Source: Selaginella tamariscina (Eukaryota > Streptophyta > Lycopodiopsida > Selaginellales > Selaginellaceae). Taken from it: a stretch of DNA of 64,000 bases. The stretch is taken from assembly GCA_003024785.1 (NCBI GenBank), contig PUQB01000532.1, positions 62,001-126,000 on the forward strand. Reading direction: 5' to 3'. Shown piece by piece: positions 48,978-61,195 of the stretch (position 1 is its first letter; every line of letters starts with the position of its first letter). The notes under the pieces were generated by a model. That model did no database searches. It worked only from the letters and a program-made list of their open reading frames with translations, and was not told the DNA's origin. Made by a program: the position numbers and the translations under genes.

Positions 48978-50197
48978 ATGCGGATTCCGGAATCGATCGA
49001 TTCAGGTGCGTGGGAAATGCAGATAGCGCAGCGTCGATTGCTGCCAACTAAGATCTGTTGCTGTTTATCTGTAGATGCTTCTCTTTGCGTTCTCTGCGGT
49101 AAGGCGATTCGCTCAAGGCCTCAGTCGTGCTCAGAGTGCCAGATCATCTGAACAATGGTGCTCGGTCAGTTGAAAAAACAAGGACGGCATCTTCACAAGG
49201 AAGAGTGCGTGCGATGCAGGGATCCTCGAATCAGGAGTATACGCGCGGTGCAGCTCGATATCTCTGGGGCAACATGCCTGCTATCAGCATCGTCGACCCG
49301 AGTAGCTTCCCCGGGAGGATATTTTTCGTTTGTGCTTTGGTGCGTCAGGAACTTGAGGGACTTTTTCGTTTCTATGGACAGCATACCATCGGACTTCTCG
49401 GGCAAGATTGAGAGGTCACACTTAATGAGTTGGTAGTGATGAGAAATTGAGCTTCTGAGGTTACACGCAGAAGTGCTGTAGACTGCGTTGTACACCTGTG
49501 GTACTCACTCGGATTCACAGTTGCTCAACGTAAGGTATGCATGGCTGCTGCGACGGATGTTTTGGTTCGGTGGGGCTTCTTTGCAGCCTGCCCAGCAGTG
49601 GGAGTTCCCAGACGGTACAGCTGCTCCACTTCATGGCAACTTTCAGGAAGGTTCAAGGTCGAGGCTCTCACTTCACGTCTCGGACAGGTGCTTAAAGCTT
49701 CTTCTAACCCTCACTGAGGGAGAGATCAATATACAGGATCTAAGGGAGGAGAGAGCAGCAAATTGTTCATAGCAACCTCAATGGTTCAGCCCCCACAAAT
49801 ATCTTACTGCTCACTTTCACAACTTGGGATACTCCTCCCTTACTCGCTAGGAAAGAATGTAGGAGAGTTTTCGGAGGGCAACGTCTTTCTGGTGAGGAAC
49901 AAAGGGGAATGGATCGTGGACGTGCATGTTCTCTCGCGTACTGGTCAGCTTATTTTTTTTTATGTCAACGGTCTGCTTGCAAGGTTTCTAAGCCTTGTTC
50001 ACAGGTGTGAAGTTCATGTGTCTTTATACCAGCACAACGCTCTGGAGCTGTCTTCACTCTTAAAGCAAAGTGGAGCCACGTTTGATTCTATCTCCCAACT
50101 TCCAATATTGCGGATTGATATTGAAGCAACCAAACCTCCATTGAAGTTCCAGATGCATCATATGATATATATCCTATCACATTATTTTTCAGTATAA
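48978..50197 (+). CDS. Unrecognised gene with CXXC pairs
   Basis: I do not recognise the family. The first frame (48978-49151) reads MRIPESIDSG and then a zinc-ribbon-like segment: CVLC, CSEC. In another frame at 49155-49436 a H-K-E-E-C-V-R-C segment follows, and 49127-49411 is open in a third. 49640-49772 is open with LHVSDRCLKLLLTLTEGEI. 49763-50197 is a long hydrophobic-patterned frame containing GEWIVDVHVLSRTGQLIFFY and ending with a helix-strand pattern. Base composition (much higher G+C than the flanks) and the divergent partner argue that this is a real, mostly intronless gene broken by one-base indels. Boundaries and frame order are uncertain. Confidence 0.5.
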
Positions 50198-52228
50198 TAA
50201 ACCAAAAGTTACAGTAAATAAATTAACAAAAAAGGACTATTTCTTTCTTAAAATATTTTAATTTCTTCAGTCGGTTGTTTTTGAAATTTATTTCATCTTT
50301 GTTAGTCTGCAAAATAAATAAACATTAATCAATGGGTTGGAAAATATAATTAAATTAAATTACCTTTTCCTGATCTCATCATACTTACATATCTTAACAC
50401 CTTTGTTTTAAATAGGAGGTACATGTAATTTACTTCTATTTTTGGTGTTTCTTGTTATTATTTATTTCTTTTGTATTTATATCGACTTTAAATTGTGATT
50501 GAATTATTAATTCTAGCTTTATTTTATGCATTATTATTTGATCTAGTTTATATGAATTTCACAATTGTATTTGCATTTATAATCCTTCTCATAATCCATT
50601 TATGTACCATTGTTTAAAAAGTTTATATGTAACTTCACCAAGTTTACATCGATTATATATTTATTAAAGTTGTTTTGTATAGTCTTTAAAAGTACATGGC
50701 CTAATTTTTATAATATTGTCGTGGAGTCCCACTTTTAATCTTTATATATAATATGTTTTAAAAATTAATATCAAATTGTTACAATTTGTGGGTTTTTTTT
50801 TTAACCATGGTGATAATACTAGTCACTTGCATCACCCTTTAATGTGAATGAAAACATTAATAATTTAGCATTATCTTTATTATTTTGATTAACTTTATAT
50901 AATTGAATATGAACACCAATCAACCGTATTAAAGTAGAACTCAAATTAAATAAGTTGAAACATTTAAGAGGGGAGGCATTAAAATGATATGCACATTAAT
51001 AATGACAAATAAGAAAGTAATATCATTGTCATTTTTATAAGGACTTGCATACATATATAATATGAGAAACATTAATGTGGGTGTCTCGATTGAATATGAA
51101 AATCACAACTATCAAGGTTGTATGGATATGAATAATCAAATTAACTCTTTAAACCATATAAAATCAGAATTAAATATAATGTCATACAGATAAAATGGTT
51201 ATGAACAACGATATAGAAAAGAATTCTCACAATGATCATTCATGTAACCATTAAATAATATAATAATTAATATAATAATTTATGAAATAACTCACAAGTG
51301 GGAGGACTTAAAATGCAACATGTATTCATAAAATAAAAGACATCATTATTATTGTTAACATTACTTGAACTAATAAAACCATGTGGCAATAAAGTTCATG
51401 ATGGAATATATTTTTAAATGTGAAAATATAAATATTATTTACCAAATATTTTAAACAACTTTGAAAATCAAAATAAAATGATTGAAACTAGATAGAAATA
51501 TACATCAATAATGAAAAGAGGATTGCCATAACTATAACATGAAGGGATAGTAGAAACAAAATAAAAAGATGATTCTAATTTATTAATAACTAAAACATAT
51601 GTAATAACAAAGATAAAATAAGCAACGAAAAATGTCACAAACTTTTCTTCTCCTCTTAACCCAACTAGGCAAAGGCTAATTGATATTTATAATAGGGCCC
51701 TTAATCATGATAACTTAGTTTACACTTGAGTCTTTTGCTCACATATTTTACATATCCCACAATCTTTACTTAGGTAGTAACCCACTAAGTTAGAACTATG
51801 ACATAAAAATATGAAAAAAGTGAAATATAAATGGAATATGAAAGAAGTTATAATAGAAAAAGTTATTGAACAAATACAAAAACTACAATAAAATTATATA
51901 TAAATAAAACAAACAAGATTAATAATAAAGACAACTTTGGGAAACAAATCATTACATTCTACTACAACAACTTGTCAACTAATGTTTGTACCCTTTTCAT
52001 AAACATTTTAACATAAGTAATACATTTGAGATAATTGTAGCAAAGTTAATGCAACTACAATTAGAAAGATAAATAAGAATCGAGATAGGGAGAGTATCAA
52101 TAATTTCAGTAAAAAATGAGTTGTAATCATATTTTTAAAGTGCTAATAAATATAGAATTTGGAGTAAACATTATTAAAGAAGAAACACATAATAATTGAG
52201 ATTAAAATGAATAACAAACAATGCAAAG
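50198..52228. other. AT-rich intergenic DNA
   Basis: No gene, repeat array or splice-supported exon seen. It ends at the LTR start at 52229. Confidence 0.6.
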
Positions 52229-53204
52229 TGTTAGAGTTTTAACCCAAAGGGTTAACATGTCAGCTTCATATCAATATTTGCCTTTAAACCACACACTAAA
52301 CCACCTTTAGCTCTTAACATTTGTAATTCAAACTTAATTTTACTACTTTCTTTTATGTAGGTTTTCTTCTAAAATTTAGTTTTTATATTATGACACTTAA
52401 GGTTTGAATCAAATGCCCAAATAGGCACAAGACTTAGGGTTCTACCTAAAGTTTTTAAAGTGACTATTCTTTGAACTCTATAGGATAACTCGATTAGACT
52501 TTAGGATTCTACCCTAATAGATCTAGACATGCTCATATTCTAACTCCTTGCACATACCCCTGTGATAAAGCTAAGGCATCAATGACTTATCCTTAAGCCT
52601 TGAGGAATCACCATCATTTAGGAATACAACCCTTTTAGGCGACATGGGTTTATTAATCCATAATTAACATTTGAAGGTTTGAGTAGCCAAGTCATACCCT
52701 AGTCCTAGGTTAGTACTTAGTGTGTTTTGTTAAGCAAACCTAGATTTGGACAACACTAAGCAAGCAACCATGTGAGTGTCTCACGAAAAGGATTCAAGCT
52801 TATGTTGTTTAACCTTTGAACAAATTCATAATCCAAATATAACACCCCTAACCAAGTGTGCTAACTAGCAGACATGGTTACGAGACTTATCTTACAAAAC
52901 ACAAGTATGCTTATTTGCCATGATATTCAATCCCTCAACATTAAACCTGTGACACAACCTCAAAAGGTCGTGCTTTAGGGGTTATATCATGTGCCATTTA
53001 AACCTAATGTCACATGTTTATCTGACATTGTTTCCCAAGACATAAACTATCTTGTTGTACCCCTCAAACTTTAAAAGCTACACTTGATGCCATGAATGTG
53101 GCTTGCAAATGCCAATCCTAAAACCCCTTTGTGTGAACTCTTAAGAACATGGTAATGAAAACCATTTGACTAGTGGAACTCACACTTTGATAAGACCTCC
53201 ATGC
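52229..53204 (-). mobile_element. Old minus-strand LTR, second copy, left part
   Basis: It starts TGTTAGAGTTTTAACCC and aligns with 19615-20470. It is interrupted at 53204 by the copia element (target duplication CATGC) and resumes at 56218. Confidence 0.75.
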
Positions 53205-53420
53205 TGTTGAGATATCCAGCGTGGAGTCCAAGCTGGAAAGTTATATATGGTTTAGGCCATATATATATCTTATGCCGTACATACTTACGGAGAACTACCA
53301 TATATGGAGAATTACCATATATGGTTATAAAGAAAATTGTATAAATAGGATTCAAAAATACAAAAACATAGGGTTAGTTGATATTCGGCTCGGCTCGTGT
53401 TTTAACACCTTTTCACAACA
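53205..53420 (+). repeat. 5' LTR of the copia element
   Basis: 216 bp, with CCATATATGG palindromes and a TTGTATAAATAGG TATA box at about 53336-53348. Confidence 0.95.
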
Positions 53421-53433
53421 TGGTATCAGAGCC
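53421..53433 (+). other. Primer-binding site (initiator tRNA-Met)
   Basis: TGGTATCAGAGCC lies directly after the LTR end, the standard site in plant copia elements. Confidence 0.9.
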
Positions 53434-53479
53434 AAGAACAACAGCAGTTCAAGGGTCATAGGAAGTAGCAAGTGCACTC

Positions 53480-54391
53480 ATGGTAACCACTAACCTCAGT
53501 CCTTTCAAGGAAGAAAATATCCTTTGGTTGGACAGTTGTGCCAATGTTCACTGTACTCCAGAATTTGCCGCTTTTAAGACATATCAGGCAATCCCAGTGG
53601 GAGAAGGAGTCTACACGAGAGATCATCAACCATTGAGCATTGCAGGAGTCGGGATAGTAGAGATTCAACTCCAGAATGGTGAGATTGTCGATCTTCGACA
53701 TGTTCATTATGTCCCCACACTCAGCAAAACTCTTATCTTGGTTGGGAAGATAGTAGATGCAGGTTGGAAAGGTCAGATCGATAAGGACAAGATCACTTAC
53801 ACTGACAAGCAACCAACCAAGGCATCATCGGTTGGAAGACAGCATAGGCAACCATTCCCCAGTAAGGGCATCTGCTGTAAGACCACTCAACCTCTAGAAT
53901 TAGTGCACACAGACGTGTGTGGACCAATGCATGTTCAGTCATTGAACAGAAGGAGGTATTTTGTGACGTTTATAGATGATTATACTCGTTACACAGTGGT
54001 GAAATTCTTGATTAACAAATCAGAAGTAGCAGAAATGTTTCGGTTATATAAGATTGCTGCAGAAAACGTGTGGCAGAATTTGAAAATCCGCGTACTTAGG
54101 AGTGATAGAGGTGGGGAGTATCAAGCAAGTGTGCTTAAGAAGTTGTGTGAAGAATCTGGGATTCAACAGCAGTTTACAGCCCCATACTCAGCTCAGCAAA
54201 ATGAGAGTGGCGGAAGAATGAATCGAACTCTAGTGGAGACGACAAGATGCATGCTTATGCATGCAGGAACACCGCTCAATTATTGGGCAGAGGCCTTAAG
54301 CACAGCCAGCTACATCCGGAATCGACTTCCTGCAAGTAGCATTGGTGGAGAAGTTCCATTCACCCGTGGACTGGGAAGCGAGTCAGTTTGA
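53480..54391 (+). pseudogene. Copia Gag-start/protease/integrase fusion
   Basis: A 303-codon frame begins with the first residues of Gag (MVTTNLSPFKEEN). It jumps at once to the protease motif, read here as W-L-D-S-C-A-N-V-H (Gly of D-S-G replaced by Cys), so a deletion has removed most of Gag including the zinc knuckle. Integrase follows: HTDVCGPM (first Asp), LRSDRGGEY (second Asp), and QQNESGGRMNRTLVE, where the catalytic Glu position before R-x-N-R-T is Gly. The frame ends at a break near 54385. Protease and integrase therefore look dead even apart from the frames. Confidence 0.85.
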
Positions 54392-55317
54392 AACACCTTC
54401 GTGTGTTTGGGTGCTTGGCATATGCACATGTTCCAAACGAACTCCGTCGTAAGTTGGAACAGAAGAGTAACATGTATATCATGGTGGGATATTGCCATGA
54501 GAGCAAGGCATATAGGCTTTACGATCCCACTCACCAGAAAATTGTTGTGAGCCGAGACGTTAAGTTTAATGAGGATATGCTTTACAAAGATAGGTTTACA
54601 GTTCAAGTTAATCCGACAGCTTATATTCTTGAGGAAGAGCAACCACAGGATCCACCAGCACATGGGCATGATCCAGGGCAGATTGGGGAAGATCCAGGAC
54701 TGCAGATTGCAGCAGATACAGATCTGAGTGAGGAGGAGCACGAAAGCGAGGAGGAGATTCCTCCACTTCAGCAAGCACCTTCGCAGGTACCTAATCCAGA
54801 CCGACCCATCAACACAATCACGAGAAGTGGGAGAATTAGCTACAAGTCACGAAAGGCAAGAGAAGCTGATGAGTCTTCAACCTCCTTCTTCACCTCCAGG
54901 TATCCTCGGGAGCCCCGGACAGTGCATGAAGCTATGCAATCACAAGAGGCAGCAGAATGGAGGGCTGCCATGGAGGAGGAATATGCTTCTCTCCTCAAGA
55001 ACCAGGTTTGGGAGCTTGTTACTCTTCCCCACGGTCGTCGCACTGTAAGTACCAAGTGGCTATTCAAGAAGAAGCTGGATGCACATGGCGAAGTACTCCG
55101 ATACAAGGCTCGGTTTGTTGCACGAGGATTCTCACAAATCGCTGGAGTTGACTTCTATGAGACGTATTCACCAGTGGTGAAGATGGCTTCCATTCGTCTC
55201 ATTCTTCGGATAGCAACTAGCTTGAATCTGGAAGTTCACCAGCTTGATGTAAAGACTGCTTTCCTGTATGGAGAGCTGAAGGAAGGAGAGACAAGTCATG
55301 GCACAGATTCCTTATAG
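54388..55317 (+). pseudogene. Copia integrase tail and 5' part of RT
   Basis: It starts in the conserved HLRVFGCLAYAHVP segment. An acidic Pro-rich linker follows, then the RT domain: AMEEEYASLLKNQVWELV, VSTKWLFKKK, YKARFVARGFSQ, DFYETYSPVVKM, and [16 protein letters not shown]. There it jumps straight to the [11 protein letters not shown] segment in another frame, so the region holding the Y-V-D-D active site is deleted. Confidence 0.85.
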
Positions 55318-55938
55318 GCAGATAGTTGGTTGTTTGTTATATCTAGCCATTTCCACTCGACCAGACTTGGCTTTTGCAGTCGGAGTGGTTTCCAGGTTTG
55401 TAGAGAATCCAAGAGCTCATTGGACAGCAGTCAAACGTATCTTACGATACTTGCGAGGCACAGTCGGGTTTGTCTCACATATTCAGCTAGTGGGAGCTCT
55501 ACAGGAGATCACATGGTAATGGATCTAGTGGGTTTCACAGATTCAGATTGGGCAGGAAACAGGGAGACTAGGAAGTCCACTTCAGGATATGTGTTTCTTC
55601 TGGATGATGGGCTTATCAGTTGGATGAGCAGACTGCAGTGAGTGATTGCACTCTCCTCGATGGAGGCCGAGTACATTTCAGCAACAGAGGCAGCCAAGGA
55701 AGCAACATGGTTAATGAAGTTGTTGAAGGACATGGGAATTTCATTTCCAAGGCCAATCACAATATACTGTGACAGCACTAGTGCCATAGCTACTTCAGAG
55801 AACCCCAGACATCATGACAAAGTCAAGCATGTCGATGTGAAGTATCACTTCATCCGACAAGAGGTTCGAGCCGGGAATATCAAACTCAAACATGTGTCTA
55901 GTATCGAGATGGTTGCAGATATTATGACCAAGCTTTGA
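55298..55938 (+). pseudogene. Copia RT tail and RNase H
   Basis: [21 protein letters not shown] and [12 protein letters not shown] are in one frame to about 55480. From there the GFTDSDWAGN, KSTSGYVF and (after an in-frame TGA at 55639-55641) LSSMEAEYIS, YCDSTSAI and HVDVKYHFIR motifs of copia RNase H continue to 55938. Catalytic residues of RNase H are present. Confidence 0.85.
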
Positions 55939-56004
55939 GCAGGGATAATTTCCAACGACACCGGTCTCGAATGACAATCTTGAACTCTCACGGCTGAGTG
56001 GGAG

Positions 56005-56217
56005 TGTTGAGATATCCAGCGTGGAGTCCAAGCTGGAAGATTATATATGGTTTAGGCCATATATATCTTATGCCGTACATACTTACGGAGAACTACCATA
56101 TATGGAGAATTACCATATATGATAAAAAATTGTATAAATAGGATTCAAAAATACAAAAACATAGGTTAGGTTAGTTGATATTCGGCTCGGCTCGTGTTTT
56201 AACACCTTTTCACAACA
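56005..56217 (+). repeat. 3' LTR of the copia element
   Basis: 213 bp, same ends as the 5' LTR. The differences are a short deletion after the second CCATATATG, a changed AT count and a four-base duplication at GGTTAGGTTAG. Confidence 0.95.
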
Positions 56218-56824
56218 CATGCTAGATTCACCAATGATAAGGGTTGGATAACCCTTAGGGTGTGACGTACCCATGTGCACTAAAAAGTTATGGCGGTATA
56301 ATATGGGTTAGCTTTGACGACACAAATTAAAGCTTGCACAAATAAGAGAATAACAAGTTCACTTATGAACCCAATAACTCTTGCTATAATTAACCTACCT
56401 TATTTTTTGTGATGAAGGGCACCCCCAACCCACAACCCCCATGTGAGTGGGTTGGCACGGAATTCTAGCTCCAATGTAAGTGAGTTTTAATTGCTTAACT
56501 TAACCTAACCCTAAATCCGACCCTAGGGCAACCCTAGAGTTAGGTTGACCCTATAGGTGTTTCTAACCATACTTGACATGTTGAACTCAACCACAAACCT
56601 AGTTACAGCTAAAAATAGTAAGGGAAAGGTTTTGGATGGTAAGTTTCACCTTCGTTTAGAGTTTCTTAAGTATTTAGTGATAGCTAATTGAACCACCCCT
56701 AAAAGACCTAAGTTCATTACGTGGGGTTATTTCTCACTACATTCATGTCAAACACAAAGTACAATAAGTAATATAATCAGCCTTCAAAGTAAAAAGTAAA
56801 GCCATAAAGTAAAAAACTATGACA
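56218..56824 (-). mobile_element. Old minus-strand LTR, second copy, right part
   Basis: It continues the alignment with 20490-21159 and ends AAACTATGACA. With the copia insertion removed the LTR is about 1.58 kb. Confidence 0.75.
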
Positions 56825-56835
56825 CTCCCTCTGCC
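56825..56835 (-). other. Polypurine tract of the minus-strand element
   Basis: On the minus strand GGCAGAGGGAG directly precedes the LTR start TGTCATAG. This makes the split LTR the 3' LTR, with the interior lying to the right. Confidence 0.6.
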
Positions 56836-59410
56836 TTTGAAAATGTCATATTCTTGTTGATGTTTAACTCTAAGATTAAATAATATTAAAAAAAAATAAT
56901 TAAAACTAACATATCACTTTATGTAGAGTTAGCCAAAAGTTCATAGTGTACATTACTTCCTTGCATGTAATGCTATGCCAAGTACTTTAAAATCGTTTTT
57001 ACTGAGTTGCTAACTTAACTACTAGAGTCACGAGTCACTTGAAAACCTATGCACATTTACAAAGTTTGTCGCATGAACATAAACAACATAGTAGTTAATT
57101 TCTTTACTCTAACTAGAATTTATATAAAAAGCTTTTAGTTAATGTTGTGTGTCGACACCTAGGTTAACAAGCAATAAAGCCTTACTTTATTCTTTAACTT
57201 TAGACACACTTGATGACCCTTTGTCACATGCTTTACAAGAAATTTAAGTTTAACTTAAATACTTAATCCAATGCCCTCATGTTTCTTTTAATTTTTCAAT
57301 GGTTTAACATTTTTACATGCGATGGGATTAACATTACATTTTAACATCCCTACATCCCTCGGTGTTTCTTATTACCCCTTAGATAAGGGTTTGCTATTAT
57401 ACATATCCCTCATTAGTGTATAACTATGCTAATTATGTATGAGACCTTTATCAGAACAAAGTTTAAGTTTCTTCTGATATCACATTTAAGTGTACAATCC
57501 CCAAAAACCATATTCATATAAACATGTCAATCTGCCTAGAAGCAATCCCATAGGCGCACATGGCTTTATACATATATACAACAAGATCTCGTCAACCATT
57601 AGCCCACTCACTTGGTTTGTCATTGACATAAAATTATCTTGATGAGAATTGAATTCAATCATTTCTGACACCAAGTGTAAAAGTGTTATTTTTGCCTTTA
57701 GTAACCAGCATTGTACTCTTTTCAAACACCAACCAGTTTAGAAAGCAAATATAAGCTAACATACGTTTTTAACAAATCAATGTGAAAACCAGGAAATTCA
57801 ACATATACTTAATGCATTAACTAATAATCTTTAAATATCATGTGTTTCAACTAACATGTTCATATTATACTCATTTCTCAAAGAGCACAACTACTATGTT
57901 TATTCAATAATTTTAATTTCTTATCTCACTAAATTTAAAATATTAAGTATCAAAACTTAGTGTTTATGATAAAGTATCTCTGAATTCGTAATACTGCTTT
58001 ATATAATATTATATTCATTTTTCAATTTAAATTAATTACATAAAGATTTCTACTAATTTGAACAAGTAGTATTTGATAAGCAAACTAAGTGCCATTCCAT
58101 AAAGAGTTGTATTTTCAATAATTAATACATTGGAGCTCATAACCATCGATACCTTTCAATTTCAATAAATTGTTACATTAACAAATACATTATATAATCA
58201 TTAAAATGTGAAGATTATACTATGGACATGGACTATTTGATACCAATTGAATTTCAATTTTAAGATGAAATATAATGTTACTAGTATTTTGAGCAATTGT
58301 TCAGGAACTACGAGAATTACAAATCATTATTTGGTTTGTCTAATTAACTTAGTAAGATTAACTTTCACATTAATGTTATTATGACACTGAAGTGCTATAT
58401 TAATCAGTTATATTTTATAAATCATATAACTCCCAAACATGAGTAAGATATTTACTTTTATATTTCAAATTAAAATATCCTTACACATAACAAACCCATA
58501 AATTAACGCATTACTTCACCAAATAATGTATGTAAAAACTTTGTTTCAATTCTTAATTATTTGAAAATGTGTTTTAAAGATATAATACTAAGGTACTGTA
58601 TATCAAAGTGTTAAGACTTAAATCTTCTTTTGAGTCCTTACATTTCACACTTATGACCACTCCACAAGGTCATAACCAAGTGTAATATTGAGTGCTCATG
58701 TCTCAAGATTTAATAAATTTTATATTATACTTTGCTAAGTCATTTATAACAAATTTCAAGAAGATACTCACAAATATGTTTAAAGTCTATAGTATAAATA
58801 TTTTAGTAATAAAATAATGAATTGTATGCTTAGGAACTTTTTAAACACACTATCAATTATCAAGAATGAAAACCAATTGTTAAACTAATATAACAATCCG
58901 GCATTGTACTCTTTTTTTTTAATACCGAACCGAACTCAAGGAATATTGTCGTCAACTCTTAAGCCACTTTCCAATATTGTGAAGAATTAAAGATTTATAC
59001 TTTATATGTTTTTTGAGTACTTAGCACAACCATGATGTAGAGTCAAGAAATTGATTTTTTAAATAATTATATTCAATTTAAAATGACAGCAATTTTTTAA
59101 AACACACCAAATACCAATTCTCTAAGGAGGTACATGCATCAAAATCTCTATATTTTGGATAGTTGTGTGTCATAAACATTTTCAACATACTAATAAAACT
59201 AATAAGTTTCCTTACCTAATTTATGAATAAAATAACATGAGAAATTATAAGATAAACTAACATATGTGAGTGTATGATTAAAGTAACATAGACAATCATA
59301 ATGTAAAATAAAATAGTCAAATGTAATATAAAGTAACCTAGACAAAAAATAATTTAACATGCAACATGGAAATTGGCTTCTAAGTACTACCTTAGACGTT
59401 AAAATTCATG
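56836..59410 (-). mobile_element. Interior remnant of the old minus-strand element
   Basis: 59270-59400 matches 19345-19440, the interior side of the other copy. No Gag or Pol motif can be read on either strand, so either the family is non-autonomous or the interior is fully decayed. No 5' LTR is seen to the right. Confidence 0.5.
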
Positions 59411-60160
59411 ACCCCTACTCACTTATCATCATATTAGGGTTGTCCAAACCAGTATTTAAGGTGGTATAAAGGGCTCACTACAAAAGAAGAAAAACATTAG
59501 TTCAGATTGTTAAAACAGACCTTTACTGTTACGACTTAAGAGAACACACACACGCTGGACGATACATGTATATATTTGGATTTATATGTTTTTCCCTATT
59601 TAATTGAATATTTTTTATTCCTAGATAGAACAGCACTTATTAATAAAAAATTTATTTTTGCATTCTATTTGATACTAAACAAAATGTAGTATATATCTTA
59701 ACAAATAAGTTTATTATTTATAATCTATGTATGTGATATATTTTCATAGAAGACTAAATTTTTGCCTGATACTCGTGTATGGTGTTGCATACGATTATAC
59801 GCATGTATTTCCAGAGTATGAATTAAATGATATACACAAGCATGTGTACAAAGATATTTATATAAAAACATGCAGATACGGATATGTGTACTATTTCACG
59901 AAGATGAAATTCCCATCTAATGTTTATAGGAATGTATCTGGTGTTTGTTTGTTGTGTACGTACATTAGATACATTTGTATGTAAAATACATAGAGATCTA
60001 TATGTGTATAATAATATAATTTCTTTGTTTGCCGAGTAAGCATGGCACAAAGAATTTTTAAATATCTTATAATTAAATAAGCTATTTTCATATACTTTAT
60101 ATACAAGTTTTCAGTAAAATCCTGTGGGTATAATAAATCCAAAATGACATATCCAACGGC
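59411..60160. other. AT-rich spacer, 3' flank of the PILS gene
   Basis: No gene seen. Short overlapping open frames on both strands at 59727-60142 have no motif. Confidence 0.5.
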
Positions 60161-60320
60161 TTACAAAAGCCAATTGAAAAACAGTAATAACCATCCAGTC
60201 AATGTAAACACAGCAAAAATATGCTCCCAAAACAAAACAGCAGAAACCTCCTTCTCTGCATACCCTTGTATACTAGCCACCGTGCCTGTTAGACATCAAC
60301 ATTATATGTGTGCGTGTGCA

Positions 60321-60373
<53 letters not shown>

Positions 60374-61148
60374 TTATACCTGCTAAGATGGAGGATGGCA
60401 TTGAGTTCTGAAGAAGAAGAATGAACCGAAATAACTTATCATTAGCAGGTAATAAGTTTAATTTATCGGCACTCCATACAACACAGACTCCAAATAATGG
60501 AGTTATTAACAGTCTCACTAAGGTTATTGTAACTGTTGTTTTTAAACCGAGTTTAGATGCTCCTGGACCTGTTTAAATAAACATTAGTTTACATTATTTA
60601 ATATTTATATTATCTACATATATATTATGTAAAATATTAACTCACCTTTAGCAAGGTTTCCACCTAAAACCAGCATTATACATGGAACCATGGCAGATCT
60701 ATACACCGATACATCATTAGCTGGTTACACACACACACATTACTGTGCATTTATATGTTTTAATAGATTTAAAATAATTTATTTTATAAAACTTTTTAGC
60801 TAATATAAACTAAATAAATCTATTTAACTTTTAATATATATCATAATAATATTATATAAAACTTACCCTGTTATGCTTAAAGCATCCGATAGAAAGAAGA
60901 GGGCTCCATCCGTTGAGGAACAAATATTTCAAGAATGGTATCGCTCCAACAATAATTGCTAGAATCTGAAGAATATAACAGAATATACGTATTTATTTAT
61001 TAAAAACTTTAAATTAACCATTATTTATTTAATTAATTTAATATATAAACTCACTGAAGCATTGACTGCTGGTTGCATAATGCGTTTCATTGTTGTACAC
61101 ACTTTACCCACGAAGATTGCACGCTGCAAAGGTTGTGTCAATATATAT

Positions 61149-61195
<47 letters not shown>

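Larger units (their letters stand above)
53205..56217 (+). mobile_element. Ty1/copia element, internally deleted
   Basis: LTRs lie at 53205-53420 and 56005-56217 (TGTTGAGAT...CACAACA), with a perfect 5-bp target duplication CATGC at 53200-53204 and 56218-56222. The primer site TGGTATCAGAGCC follows the 5' LTR directly, and a purine run GAGTGGGAG precedes the 3' LTR. At 3.0 kb it is well short of the usual 4.5-5.5 kb, because most of gag, part of protease and the RT active-site region are deleted. The LTRs are nearly identical apart from short indels, so the insertion is fairly young. It sits inside an older LTR. Confidence 0.95.
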
